Of a DNA stretch of 64,000 nt, positions 22,520 to 34,040 are shown one piece after another (positions within the stretch are counted from its first letter, which is position 1; the number at the start of each line of letters is the position of its first letter). The position numbers and the translations under genes are program-made. The notes under the pieces are model-generated. The model saw only the letters and a program-made list of their open reading frames with translations, made no database searches and was not told where the DNA came from. The DNA lies in contig NW_004454159.1 in the NCBI RefSeq assembly GCF_000283155.1, positions 15,400,330 through 15,464,329 on the forward strand, read 5' to 3'. Source of the stretch: Ceratotherium simum simum. Lineage: Eukaryota; Chordata; Mammalia; Perissodactyla; Rhinocerotidae.

Positions 22520-23459
22520 AAAAATACTCTGGTTTTTCAGGGTGGCTCCATTTGCTGTATGATTGAGAGGCCCAGGAACAGGCTATGGTGCTAGAATACC
22601 AGTGGCAGAAGAAGCATGACCGTCTACCATGTGCTTCTGTGAAGACTTGGATCTCCCACCACTGTGATGCCTCCCCCAGGGCACCCCATCCCTCCAGACC
22701 ACTTTTTCCCGACATCTCCAGATCCTGGCATGTGGAAGTCTCCAAATAATTCTTCTGAACTTCCTCCTGCTTCAGACACTCCCGATATGTATTTGATACT
22801 TTTCCCGATATTTGTGTCTAAAGACAACCTCCTGCCCCCTGCCCCCATGCCTAAGCTTCTTTATCTATTTAATTGAAAGTATCCCCATGAATCCAGTGTA
22901 GGTATTCCTCCAGTTCTTGAGTTGTAATGCATCTCTCTTCTGTTTTTTGTTGTTAAACAGGACAGGAGGTGTGGCGTTTCAAGTTACAGACTTTGGAGTC
23001 AGGCCAGGCATATAATAAACATCCAATAAATGGTAGCAAACTGTGTAGTGCTTTTACAATACTTAACTTACACTGCACCTTGGATATGCAGAGAAAATGT
23101 ACATTATTAATTTTGTCAGTAAACATTCTGGTCATTTCTTCTGAGCCACTACCTTCTTTCTAGTGAAGACAAAACTCTAATCTATAACTAGTTTAAGCTT
23201 AGTCAGATCTAATAATCAAAAAAAAAAAAAAAAACACTTTAGATAGTAGTGTTCAGACTCTTTTAGATAAAAATTCTTGGATTCTCTGAGAATTCCCTTC
23301 ACCATCCCTACAGGATGGTTTCAAAAAGGTAGGAAAGAATCTGAGTCCTGGTTACGATACCCTCAGCACTCTCTGGCGTTCTGGATAAGGGTCCACCGGG
23401 ATGTGCCTGCCTCGCTGGACAATCATCGCTCAGTCCTGATCTGGGCTCTCCTGTTTTAG

Positions 23460-23610
23460 TCAGGGCCTGGTAGTCGTCACCCACCAGCCTCAGTCTCAGT
23501 TCTCACTGGAGCCACAGACACTTCTGAAGTCTGGCTGGGACTTCCAATGGCCCCAAACTGGTCTGTCCTGTCACCTTCATTGCACCTTACCCCAATACAA
23601 CAACACTCTG
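23460..23610 (+). other. Candidate spliced exon (speculative)
   Basis: A pyrimidine-rich CTCTCCTGTTTTAG ends at 23459 and CTG|GTAAGT begins its intron side at 23611. CTGAT at about 23436-23440 could serve as a branch site. The 151-nt interval is open in one frame. That frame continues open to a TGA at 23712-23714 (84 codons from 23460), and also upstream to 23277 except for the TAG that overlaps the acceptor. The translation (many Ser, Pro, Leu) matches nothing I recognise. It could be an exon of an unannotated transcript, a decayed exon or chance. Confidence 0.2.
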
Positions 23611-23785
23611 GTAAGTGTTTCAGCCAGACGCTCAGCTGTTTCTATGTCACATGGGAAACAAATATGAGGGGAAGTCCCCCATCTCTGCCTGATCTCTCTG
23701 TTCTGTCAAGTTGATGTGGCTGTGCCCCAGGTTGGGACAGCAGCAGCCTGTGATAGGACCTTTTGTTTCCAGGGCCCTAAAGACA

Positions 23786-23816
23786 GTGTGCGTGTGTGTG
23801 TGTGTGTGTGCGTGTT
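23786..23816. repeat. (GT)n microsatellite
   Basis: GT dinucleotide run with two GC interruptions. Overlapping frames of Val-Cys or Thr-His repeats are artefacts of it. Confidence 0.95.
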
Positions 23817-24171
23817 GGAAGGTTAAGAACTCCCCTACTCTTTGTGTTACCCTCACTTACCCAACACTCTCTCCTTCTCTGTGCCCACATCTGGATTATG
23901 AGAATTTGAGACATGAGTCCATGTTTTTTGTTCTCTTTCCCTTTTTCTTTCTTTGCCACAACCAAAAGAGTGGTCTTTCCTCCCTTTCTTTGCTTCACTT
24001 GCCTACCATATCTTCTTTTGAAGTACCAAAACAAGAAATCAAGGATTTTTAAACAGTTTTTTCACAATAAACTAGCTTATTTGCAAAATCTTGTTTCTGA
24101 ATGTTGGAAGCCAAATGCTACCTTAGTCTTTCATTTTGTATTCCTTTTCTAATAGATGCTAATCTCCATTC

Positions 24172-24190
24172 AGATGGATGGATGGATGCT
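24172..24190. repeat. (GATG)n short tandem repeat
   Basis: Four GATG units. Confidence 0.8.
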
Positions 24191-24479
24191 TCTTGGGGTC
24201 ATGTGCTTATAAAGGCAAAAGAAAAAGTACATTGATAATTTTCAAAATATTACTCCGTTTGCAACTATGATCCTGAATTTCAGGGCACACTAGTTTACTA
24301 CTACTGTGGGTTTCATTTTCAGTATGAAATAGAACACCTTTATCTTTAGCAGTAAAGCAGTATAGAAACAATTAAAGTTGTTTTTAGGAAAAGCATTTGG
24401 CTAGGAGAATTGGAGACCAGATAAATATTCTTTGGGTTACCTTCAGTCTAAAATTCTTTTTCTATGATTCCAAGAATCA

Positions 24480-24825
24480 GGATTTCTGCATCCTACTTCT
24501 ACTCTTATTGATTCAACTACATGAAACTGTGCTCCATTTTCAATTGCTTCCATTCTTGCTCCCATATAACCTATTTTCCCTCTGGCAGCCAAAAGGAGCC
24601 TCATAAAATATAGATCAGATCATGTCTATTCCACTCAAAACTCTCAAATGGCTTCCCACCTCACTTACAAGAAGGCTAAAAATTTTACTATGGCTCATAG
24701 AGCTCTGCAGATATTCTAGTACAAAAGTTGTGATGCATGCCCACCTCTCTCGTTTCATTTCTACCCTCTCTCTCTCGGTCCCCGAGCACCAGCCTCAACA
24801 GTCTCCTTGCTGGTTCCCCAGGGAG
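24480..24825 (+). repeat. L2 LINE, left piece
   Basis: GATCATGTCTATTCCACTCAAAACTCTCAAATGGCTTCCCACCTC-type sequence near 24619-24663, then CCCACCTCTC and CACCAGCCTC..CTCCTTGCTGGTTCC, follow the L2 ORF2/3' order. The matching downstream L2 region resumes near 25060. Confidence 0.7.
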
Positions 24826-25059
24826 TCAAACAAAAAAAAAATCAACTTTTTTTTATTATGACACATAGAAAGAAATACGGTTGACCTCATGACTCAGTAC
24901 ACACAAACATGTATACACAGTGAAGGAAATGTCTTATGAAAAACTATGTTTACTTTATGCAATGACCTCTGATATCTTCTTTTCAAATCAATTTTATTCA
25001 TTCCACGCTTTGTCTAAAAAATATTGCTCTTGATGGACTAAATTTACCCTATTATCCAC
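24826..25059. other. Unidentified segment splitting L2
   Basis: Begins with an A run and TTTTTTTTATTATGACACATAG. It separates two L2 blocks that are consecutive in the L2 consensus. It could be an old inserted element or diverged L2; I cannot name it. Confidence 0.4.
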
Positions 25060-25385
25060 AGTTTGGGTAGCAACTCACATTTCAAGAACAATATCTTAAT
25101 GAAGACTTCTCTGACAACTCTAAAATAGCACCTCCTTTTAATCTCTAATTTCCACTCTGTCTAATTTCTTTCCATGTAGTTATAAATCTAACATTATATT
25201 ATACATATTTTTGTTTATTTGTTTAAGTTTTGTTCTTTACTTGCCTCACATTAGCATTAACCTGGAAACAAGCTCCATGAAGTTAAGGGCTTTGAAAATT
25301 TTGTTCATTGTTGTATCCACCGTACCTAAAATCGTGCTTGGCTTATAATAAAAGGTGCAAACTAAATATTTGTGTAATAATAAAT
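25060..25385 (+). repeat. L2 LINE, right piece with 3' end
   Basis: GAAGACTTCTCTGACAACTCTAAAATAGCACC, then AACAAGCTCCATGAAGTTAAGGGC, TTTGTTCATTGTTGTATCCACC and GTGCTTGGCTTATAATAAAAGG correspond in order to the L2 3' end. Confidence 0.8.
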
Positions 25386-25399
25386 CATATATAATTCAT

Positions 25400-25640
25400 A
25401 TAATAGTTAAGAGCTTGCAATCTGGACCCAAAGTGTCTGGGCTCAAACTCAGCTCCACAACTTCTCAGGTTCTTTATCTTGGGCAAGTTACATAAACTTT
25501 TTGTACTTCAGTTTACCCATTATGGGGATAATAATAAGTCCTTACTCATAAGTTATTGTGCAATTATGAACATTAAATTAATTAATTTGTGTAAAACACT
25601 TAGAACAGTGCCTGGTATATAGTAAGTGGTAAATAAATAT
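25400..25640 (+). repeat. MIR SINE, near full length
   Basis: TAGTTAAGAGCTTGCAATCTGGACCCA, CTGGGCTCAAACTCAGCTCC, CTTGGGCAAGTTACATAAACTT, CAGTTTACCCATTATGGGGATAATAATA and CTTAGAACAGTGCCTGGTATATAGTAAG follow the MIR consensus from tRNA-like head to 3' core. Confidence 0.9.
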
Positions 25641-25665
25641 TTGCTATTATTATTGCTATTATTTA

Positions 25666-26715
25666 CAAAATGGGATTAAGACAAAGTTATAGATCTGGAA
25701 GTCACTTTAGAGATATCATTATCAATAATCTTAATTAAGTAATAATACAAATATTTAAGTGATTAACATGTGCAAAAATTTTGTGGAGTGATTTGATGAT
25801 AAAAGATGTGCCTGAAACAGACATACCTCAAATAATTAGTTCTAATATGTAAAGTGATAGGTAAATAAAAATCTATAAGCTCTTTTAAAAAGAGCTATCT
25901 TTCATTGCAAAAACACAGAGAAAAATTTAAGTTATTCAGAAGAGAGGTCCCAGATCCTCTCAATAAGTCCCTGTGGGGAAATAAAATTGCCCTTGCTTTC
26001 CCAGTGTTCCAGTAAAGCTTTAGCCTCCTGAGACTCTTCACATACCAGGAGAATTAGATCTGTAGCCATTTGTCTAGTAAATTGCTCTGACTCAAAAGGA
26101 TAATAACATTCTTATCTTGACAAAAAGGCTGATGGCTACGACCTAGACTAGGTTCCTATGTTAACCCCTCAACACGCCAGGAACACTGGAACTGCTATCT
26201 TTCTAGCTGTTTTCATTTCAAGAAGCAATAAGGCCCAGGAACTTAGAGGCAGTCTCTGGCTTCTGGAAAGATTTTATTTACATACCAAAGGGCTGGAGTT
26301 AGAAGATCCTTTCAGGAGAAGAGTGGACATCTGTCTCCTATCACTTTATAAGCACAGAAAAAGCATTTTTTTTCCCCCTTCTTTGCCTGTGATGAGTCTG
26401 GCCATCTGTGTAAGACAATTGATTTGGCTCTGATCTTGTTACTCTAGGGGTAGGGACTAGGGCAAAGGGAGAATGACTCATATACTATTTACTGTGAGGT
26501 ATTTAATAAGAAATCTATCTTTGATACAGAACACTTCATGCATGTATTCAAGTAGTGAATAAATATGAATTTAAAAAACTCAACAGGACCCAAATAATTT
26601 TTTCAGATGAGCGAAGGAGTTGGGTCCCCCTTTAAAGTAAAATTAGATTTTATTTACTCTAATAAAAGAAATAATTGTTGTAAATACTCAAAAGTTCTTT
26701 TTTCCAGTCACTAGG
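25666..26715. other. Intergenic, no gene seen
   Basis: No recognised repeat or splice-supported frame. A 91-codon frame at 26158-26433 has no family resemblance and starts with a non-ATG codon. Confidence 0.5.
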
Positions 26716-26720
26716 AGTTT

Positions 26721-26880
26721 TAACCATAGTGGTTAAAACCAAAGACAGTGGCATTATGTCAATTCAATCCAACTCACCTTGGGTTGAGTTCCTCTTTGGG
26801 ACTCAGTCTCCTTATCTGCAATATGGGAACATTAAAAGTATATATCTAATAAAGTTTTCAGAGGATTAAATCAGATACTC
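26721..26880 (+). repeat. MIR SINE
   Basis: ACCATAGTGGTTAAAACC, GTTCCTCTTTGGGACTCAGTCTCCTTATCTGCAATATGGGAAC and GAGGATTAAATCAGATAC match the MIR order. Confidence 0.8.
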
Positions 26881-26884
26881 AGCT

Positions 26885-27101
26885 ATGTGAGTGAGCCTGG
26901 AAGCAGATCTTCCAGCCTTCAAACAACTGCAGCCCTGATTGAGAGCTTTATCCCAATCACAAGAGAGATCCTGAGCCAGAACCACCCAGCTAAATGGCTC
27001 CCAGATCCCTGACCCTCAGAAACTATAAGACATAATAAATGCTCATTGTTTTAAGCTGCTAAAATTTGGTGTAACTTGCTACACAGTAATAAGTAATACA
27101 G
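26885..27101 (+). mobile_element. MLT1-type solo LTR (ERVL-MaLR)
   Basis: GTGAGTGAGCCTGGAAGCAGATC, CTGCAGCCCTGATTGAGAG, GAGCCAGAACCACCCAGCTAAATGGCTCCC, AAACTATAAGACATAATAAATG and TTTTAAGCTGCTAAAATTTGG followed by AATAAGTAATACAG is the typical 3' half of an MLT1-class LTR. No internal retroviral sequence adjoins it. Old, non-coding. Confidence 0.8.
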
Positions 27102-28385
27102 ATACTATATGTAAGATCATTTTGATAATACTTGGCATGTATTCCAATACATGTTGGCCAATAGCAGCAGCGGTGCCTAGAGGGGAAAATGTGATTATAT
27201 AGCAGAGTACTCATGAATGCAAAGAAAGGAGCTGTTTGTAGTTCAAAACAAAGTCATTCTAAACAACTACATAAAAGCCAAAGACAATCTTCATCGCATG
27301 ATAATAATTCAACCTCTATAAGCCCAGAGACATTGTAGATGCAATCCCTTGCTCCAAAAGCAATGAGAGCGCACAAACTCTCACCTGGCTCTCACCCAAG
27401 GAATCCCTCTTGCAAGTACTTGATTCTTCTGACCCACTCCTGAAACACCAAAACAGAGAGACAGAATCCTTCCTGAGGTGAAAAGAACAGGATTTCTCAG
27501 ACCAAAGAGTAAAAACTGAGTTTCTTTCTTCTGTGACAGTGATAAAAACAATAATGCCTTACATACAGACACACATATATCAAATTTGTGCAGCAGAGAA
27601 TGTGTGTTCCAATGTCATGATTTAAGTTCAAATTGCCTCTTATGTGCTAATAAGTTTATATTTCCATCTATAATATAGAGTTATAAGGGGAGAGGGGACA
27701 GAGGACAGAAACCAAACTGCAATTTGAAAATGATAATGCACAGGCCCACGGTATTTCTTTACAGAAGCATGGCAAAGTCAAAAGGAATACCCATCAATTA
27801 TTATCTGGCTAGAACCCCAGGTTAGTAAAAGTGACTAGGACAGATGAACAATGCTTGTACATATGTCACTTTATTTCATAGTGGACCATATCCCTGTGAT
27901 AGATTATCAGTGTCAAGGAAGTTTGCAGTTTAATAATGAGTGGAATGTTTCCATGCCTGTCAGTAGAACCAAGAGTAATAACCATTTTTTTCCTGTTTAC
28001 TCATTTTAGAAATTTTTTAATCCACCATGGTAATCTCCAATATCCCAAAACAATATTCAACAAATCATAGACTTGAACTGCCTAAAATATTATAATGCCT
28101 TACATTTATTCATTTTTTAAGGGAATATTTGTGATATATCCTTCTTGGGCTGGTAATCAAGACCTTCTGAAAACTGGTTCTAACCTGACTTTCTTACTAC
28201 CATACTACCTTATACATCCTATGTTCTAGGTTAATGGAATTGTTTGCCCTTAATCACACTGTTCTATCTGACTTCATGTCAGCTCTGCATGTTTAAAGAC
28301 AACCAATATTTCAAGAACGTCACATTCCACCTCTGAACTGCCATAGCATTTTCTTTGAACCCAGCAGACAATAGGACTGCTAAGC
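27102..28385. other. Intergenic, no gene seen
   Basis: No recognisable repeat, long frame or exon signal. Confidence 0.5.
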
Positions 28386-30230
28386 AGAAAATCCATTAGA
28401 ATTGACAAAAAAAGCTACTGGAACTAATGAGTGATTTGGTAAAGGTTGCAGGATACAAGATCAATAAAAAAAAAGGCAATTGTATTTATATATTTTGACA
28501 ATAAACAATCAGAAATTGAAATGAAAAGGTAATATCATTTACAATACATTAAAAGTATAAAACCCTGTGGGATAAATCTGACAAAAGATGTTCAAGACCT
28601 GTACACTGAAAACTACAAAACACTGATATACTATATTCTGGGTTCAGAAGACTCAATATTGCTAAATATAAATTCTTTCCAAATTTATTCAGAAATTTAA
28701 GGTAATATCAAGAAAAATCTCAGCAAGACATTTTGTAGAATTTGACAAGCTGATTATAAAATTCATCTAGAAATTCAAAGGTCCTACAACTAATTAAAAC
28801 CATTTTCAAAAGAACAAAGTTGGAAGACTACCTTTACCTGACTTCAAGATATATTATAAACTCTGGTAATCTAGACAGTGTAGTATTTGTGTCAAGACAG
28901 AAATATATTAATGGATCTAAATAGAGTCCCCAGAAATAGACTCACACATAGATGGAAAATTAACTTTCCTAAAATGTGCAACTGAAATTCAATAGAGGGA
29001 AGATAGCCTTTTAACATACGGTGCTTCATCTATTGGCTATCCATATGCAATGAACTTCAATCCATACCTTGTATAATATACAAAAATCTACTCAAAATGT
29101 ATCATAGATCTAAATGTAAAACCTAAAAGAAAACAACAGAAAATCTTTGTGACCTGGTTCTGGCAAAGATTTCTTAAATATGACACCAAAAACATGATCC
29201 ATGAAAGAACAAAATGATAAATGGGTTTTTATCAAAATTAAAAACATCTGCTTTTTGAAACAAACTGTAAAGGAGTGAAAATACAAGGCAGAGACTAAGG
29301 AGGAAATATTTTCAAGTCATATATCTGATGAAGGATTCTATCCAGAATGAAGAATTTGCAAAACTCAATAATAAGAAAACCCATTAAAAACCAATTTTAA
29401 AATCTGAAATCCATTCTTTAAAAAGGCAAAATATTTGGACAGACAGTTCAACAAGAAGATATGTAAATTACAAATAAATACATGATAATATGATCAATAT
29501 CATTATTCAAGGAAATGTAAATTAACACCTCAGTGAGATACCATTAAAAATATGTTAAAATGTATAAAATTAAAAAGCCAACCATTCCAAGTTTTGACAA
29601 GGATGTGGAGGAACTGACACTCATACCTTCTAGTTGGAAAGTAAAATGGCATGACCAATTTGGGACTAGGTTTGGCAGTTTCTTAAGAAGTTAAACATAC
29701 AACTATCACAGGACTCAGGCATTCCACTCCTAGTTATTTTCCCAAGAGAAATGAAACACGCATACACACAAAGATTTGTGCACGAATATTCATAGCAGCT
29801 CTATTTGTTATAGCCCCAAATAGGAAACAACTCAAATATTTCTCAATAGGTGAATGGAGAAACGCATTGTGGTATATCCATATAATAGACTCAAAGGGAC
29901 AATTGCATGAAACTACTTGTATGAATCTCAAAATAATTATGCTGAGTGAAGAAGCCAGACAAAAGAAAGTACATAATGTATGATTTCTTTTACATAAAAT
30001 CCTAAGAAATTCAAGCTAATTTATAGTGACATAAAACAAATCAACAGTAGCCTGAAGATTAAGCCAACAGAAGAACGGATTACGAAGCGACACAGAGAAA
30101 CTTTTGGGTATGTTAGAAATGTTCATTATCTTGATCGTATTGAATGTATGTATATGTCCAAATTCACAGAAATTTAAATATGTGCACTATATTGTTAACC
30201 AGTTATATCTGAATAAAGTTGTAAAAGCAA
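28386..30230 (+). mobile_element. 5'-truncated LINE-1 (ORF2 thumb/C-terminus and 3' UTR)
   Basis: Starts in the region after the RT active site (AAGGTTGCAGGATACAAGATC near 28443) and continues through the C-terminal region (28900-29650) to a 3' end GAATAAAGTTGTAAAAGC. Diverged, with broken frames. No target duplication was found. Confidence 0.85.
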
Positions 30231-30240
30231 AAAGACACAG

Positions 30241-30640
30241 ATTTAGGATGTATTAAAAATAATCCAACTATATGCTGTTTACACGAGACACATATAAACA
30301 AAACGATATGGAAAAGTTTGAAGTAAGAAAGGATAGAAAAATATACCTTGCAAACAATAACCGAAAAAAAGTCTTGTAGCCATATTACTATCAGGCAAAT
30401 TGACTTTAAGGCAAAAAGGAAACAGGAACAGAGGAAAATACCTAAGCTTCAATAATAATCAAAGTTATTTCTTTAAGAAGATATAAAAAATTGGTTTGCA
30501 TATGTCTAATTAATTAGTCTAACATTACACACCACAAGGAGGAATAGACTAATCAGTAATCATAGCAGAAGATCCTAATATTTTCAGTTATTGATAGAAC
30601 AAGCAAATCTTAGTAAGGATGTAGAAAGTTTGAAATATGG
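30241..30640 (+). mobile_element. LINE-1 ORF2 endonuclease-region fragment
   Basis: AATCCAACTATATGCTGTTTACACGAGACAC, TATTACTATCAGGCAAATTGACTTTAAG and TTATTGATAGAACAAGC match the early endonuclease part of L1 ORF2. It therefore lies downstream of an L1 3' end, in reversed element order. Confidence 0.75.
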
Positions 30641-33600
30641 CTTTAACTATCTTGAAGACTAATGCCCAATAAATTCTTCAAAAGCATATATTTTACAATT
30701 TTATGTAATCTCTGTTTATGTAATCTTTGTTTATCATGGTATTCCTTTTTTCAACTTTCAGTTTTCCTCAAATATCTGTTAATTACTAATTTTCCAATTG
30801 GAATTTTCTAAGCCTAAGTGAATTTTCCTGATTTGCTTGAAGAGTGAATCAGATGTTGACTGATTGGGTGCTTGAAAAGAGGAAGGTTTGCTCTGGGTTA
30901 ATAACATTCACATTTATATATGACTGTCCTCAGACAGTTGATTCAATATCTGTAGAGAAGAATCTACTTTTTGGCATTGTTATATTTTGCTTGTTTGCTC
31001 GGGCAGTAAAGACCTAGGTGGTAAACTCCGCGCGTGCTTGGGAGGCTGTCGTATCTGTGGGGAGGGTTTTGGATGACTTTTATGTATACAGATTTAACTA
31101 AATAATACCATTATTTTCAGCCACATATCTTATGTCCAACAGTTGTCATACTTGCCTCTTCCTTGTTGGACCCTCTTCAGCATTCTTCCAGACATCCTGT
31201 CTCCTCCTAGTCTGAAGCCCTCACCACACGCATTCTAGATGGTGGCTTCTTCCAGCATGCTTTATACCTACCATCATCCATAATGTTTTGATAATACTCA
31301 TTTAGTGATGCTTCTCTCTTCCTTTGTTGTTATGTGGTTATGCTTTTAATAAAACTTATATAGAAAAGAGTGGATATAATATGTTCTTGTATGTCCTTAT
31401 TAAATGAAATCCAATTAACAATTTTGAAATTGTCAGGATGTCAGATTTTTAAAAAATTAATAACTGAAAGATCTTTTTATGTTGGTAATTATGACATTGG
31501 TTCATTGTTAATTTCTTGTATTTCTGCCCCCAAACTTCAATAGGAAAATTGAGTGCAGATGTGTGTCTAGCGCTTATAATATGATTTACTTCATATTGTG
31601 GACAGGAAAAGTTAATCTATTTTAAACCATAATTTTCACAGATTAAAGTTACCTAGAGTCTTACATAGGTCCCTGATAATCTATAATCAGCATGTTATCA
31701 GAAAGCATATGTGTCATCGTAAAAATCACAGATACAAATGGCAAACAAATGAAAAACTTTGACAGAGAAGGGAGTGGCAGCAGGCAAGCACATAGGGATT
31801 CAGTGTACAAGTGCTCATTAGTAGGAAATGATAAGGAATTAGTTTAAAGTGAAGCTAAGAAAACATAGTTGAAATATTAAAAATCCATTAAACTACAAGA
31901 ATACTTCTGCAAGATGAGACTGTCAGGAGAGAGGATATGGAATCTGTAATCTCAGACTTATTCCAGGCAAAGAGGTGACACCTGTCTACTGGGGGAAATA
32001 ATTAAACAGTAATGATATCAACACTGCCCATCCACCGTGTGAGATGAGGCTCCTGAGAAAACTTACATGCCTCCCATGATTCTATATTTATTCACAAGTG
32101 TCACCTTCCTTCCACTTTAGAGAATCTCAGGTATCACTGGCTGAGCCATGTCAGATCAAATCAGCTCTTGACGGACAGATGCCTGTGATGCTCCTTTTGT
32201 TTTCACAGATGGCGGAGAAGTGACTCAGCAGGAAGTGCTAGGCCCTGAGTGCAGAAAGAGCTGAGTGAGGTGTTCTGCTTTTCCAAAGTGAAATCTATTG
32301 AGCAACAGGATTTTATTTCTTTTTTTTTTTTACCTTCTTTCCTTCTCAACTACTTACAATGTAACTGTGACTGAGGAAGACTCTGAACATCGTTTTATTG
32401 GTGTCCATTTTAAATGGAATTCTTACCCAACTTTAATGACTCATCTTAAAGTACAAAAATGGATTAGTAATTTTCATATTTTCTTCAACCCAGCAGTAAA
32501 TGGTTCTGTACAAAATGATAATCTCACGGTAGTGAAAACAAACACCACCACCATGTATTCAAAACAAGTATGTGAATTAAAAGTAACCCAAAATTGCATG
32601 TGAAAAAAATTTTTAAAGAAAGTTTATTTACTAACTATTTAAACTGCTTTAAAGTGAGTACTTAAACAATATTTCAGATCCAGATGGTGGTGATTTAGGG
32701 CCCAAGCCCAAATTTCGTAATATTCTAAGGGCCTGGGGTTTTAGATAGTACTCACAGAGCAAGTCAACACTTTGGGGTGGACATATAGAGGCATAATAAA
32801 ATGAGCTGGAATTTCAGAGGCTGGGACCAAGAGAAGGGGTTTACAAAATGAGAAAGACAAAATTGTTAAACCAGTGCTTGGAAGGGAATGCTGAAGGCTT
32901 TATAAACTGTGATAGCCTAACTAACACATAAGTAATTCAACTATATTTAGCTGGTCCCATGATATTTACTCATAATGCAGTAAAAATTCAGTATAAAGCA
33001 TAAAGTGAAGGAATTCTCTTTCTGGAGGAATAAGTGAGAAAATCTTGTGAACCAAAGTTTGTGAAGTAAGAGAATACATCTTATTTTTACATCGTTAGTG
33101 GTAGTGATGGAAAGTTAATCCAGGGCAAATAATAGGAAGGATCTTGTATGGGGGCTTCCCACAAGTGAAGCCACCATGATGTCAGTGAAGAAAGTGCTAG
33201 AGTACCCTGAAATTGATGATGATGATGATACGACTGGAAGAGAATGCTAACTGAGATTTTTAAACAATCATAAGATTTGGGGTATCTGCCCTGCTTACCT
33301 CACAAAATGTGAGCATTGTTCTACAGGAGATAGGTTTTTTTTTTTTTTCCTTCAAATTATGGCAAATATTCCTAAATACAGATCTATGAAATTGAGATTT
33401 TAGAAGTCTAAAATGGCATGGCTACCTCTAATTATTTTCTATAGGATATGGCCCAACTTAATCCTGTACACGGATTGTGTATATGTCTGCATGTGCATCA
33501 GGGACCTGTGATTCAATTTCCTAATACTGGATTGCAAGTGTACGTGCTCAGTAGTGCACACCAGCTCAGAAAACTTGTGTGTACCTTATTCTATGACATA

Positions 33601-33929
33601 ATCAATGAAGACGGCTAAAGAGAAAAAGCATTATTGGAAGTAAGTGATAATTGGAACCTTCATTTTTTACAGATTTTCTTCTCTCCTTGGTTCTAATAGA
33701 CATCTAGACATCATTTGGAAAAGACAAGGCACTCTGTCTGCTTAACTGACACCAAAAAATTTTGTTTTAAGGGTAATTAGTGTAACACTTGCAAATGCAC
33801 TAAATTCCTTTGGAATAGAATATATCACTGAGTAGCAGCAGCTAGTTATCCTCTATTAGCTACAGAAATCTACAAATGCTGCTTCAGTAGTGGCTCAGTC
33901 TACTGCAGGGGAAGGTCAGTCCTTCTGTA
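30641..33929. other. Repeat-poor intergenic stretch
   Basis: About 3.3 kb with no recognised transposon. A CpG-bearing patch CTCCGCGCGTGCTTGGG lies at 31026-31042. A 101-codon frame at 32298-32603 begins with TTG and lacks a start in context. A 24-codon Kozak-ATG frame at 33176-33250 is discussed under findings. T runs lie at 32321-32331 and 33334-33346. Confidence 0.45.
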
Positions 33930-34040
33930 CAAACACACACACGTGCGCACACACACACACAGATAGGCATATGCACAACACAAACACACACACAAGCTCA
34001 CATGTATACACACACCCACACACACACAGACACATACACC
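33930..34040. repeat. Interrupted (CA)n microsatellite
   Basis: About 110 bp of CA-rich sequence with ACGTGCGC, AGATAGGCATATG and GCTCACATGTATA interruptions. A Val-Cys-rich minus-strand frame here is an artefact. Confidence 0.95.

Larger units (their letters stand above)
22533..24171. other. Intergenic with a GC-richer core
   Basis: No recognised repeat family. 23280-23720 is clearly richer in G+C than the rest of the window and contains the candidate exon listed separately. 22550-22860 has C-rich stretches (CCTGCCCCCTGCCCCC). An A run lies at 23219-23234. Confidence 0.45.

Noticed and set aside
23777..24034. Thr-His / Val-Cys repeat proteins near the GT microsatellite
   Set aside because: Artefact of translating a dinucleotide repeat; the same applies to 33900-34196.
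32298..32603. 101-codon frame with a hydrophobic start resembling a signal peptide
   Set aside because: It begins with TTG, has no upstream ATG in frame, and the hydrophobic part comes from a T-run (poly-Phe). No splice signals or family match.
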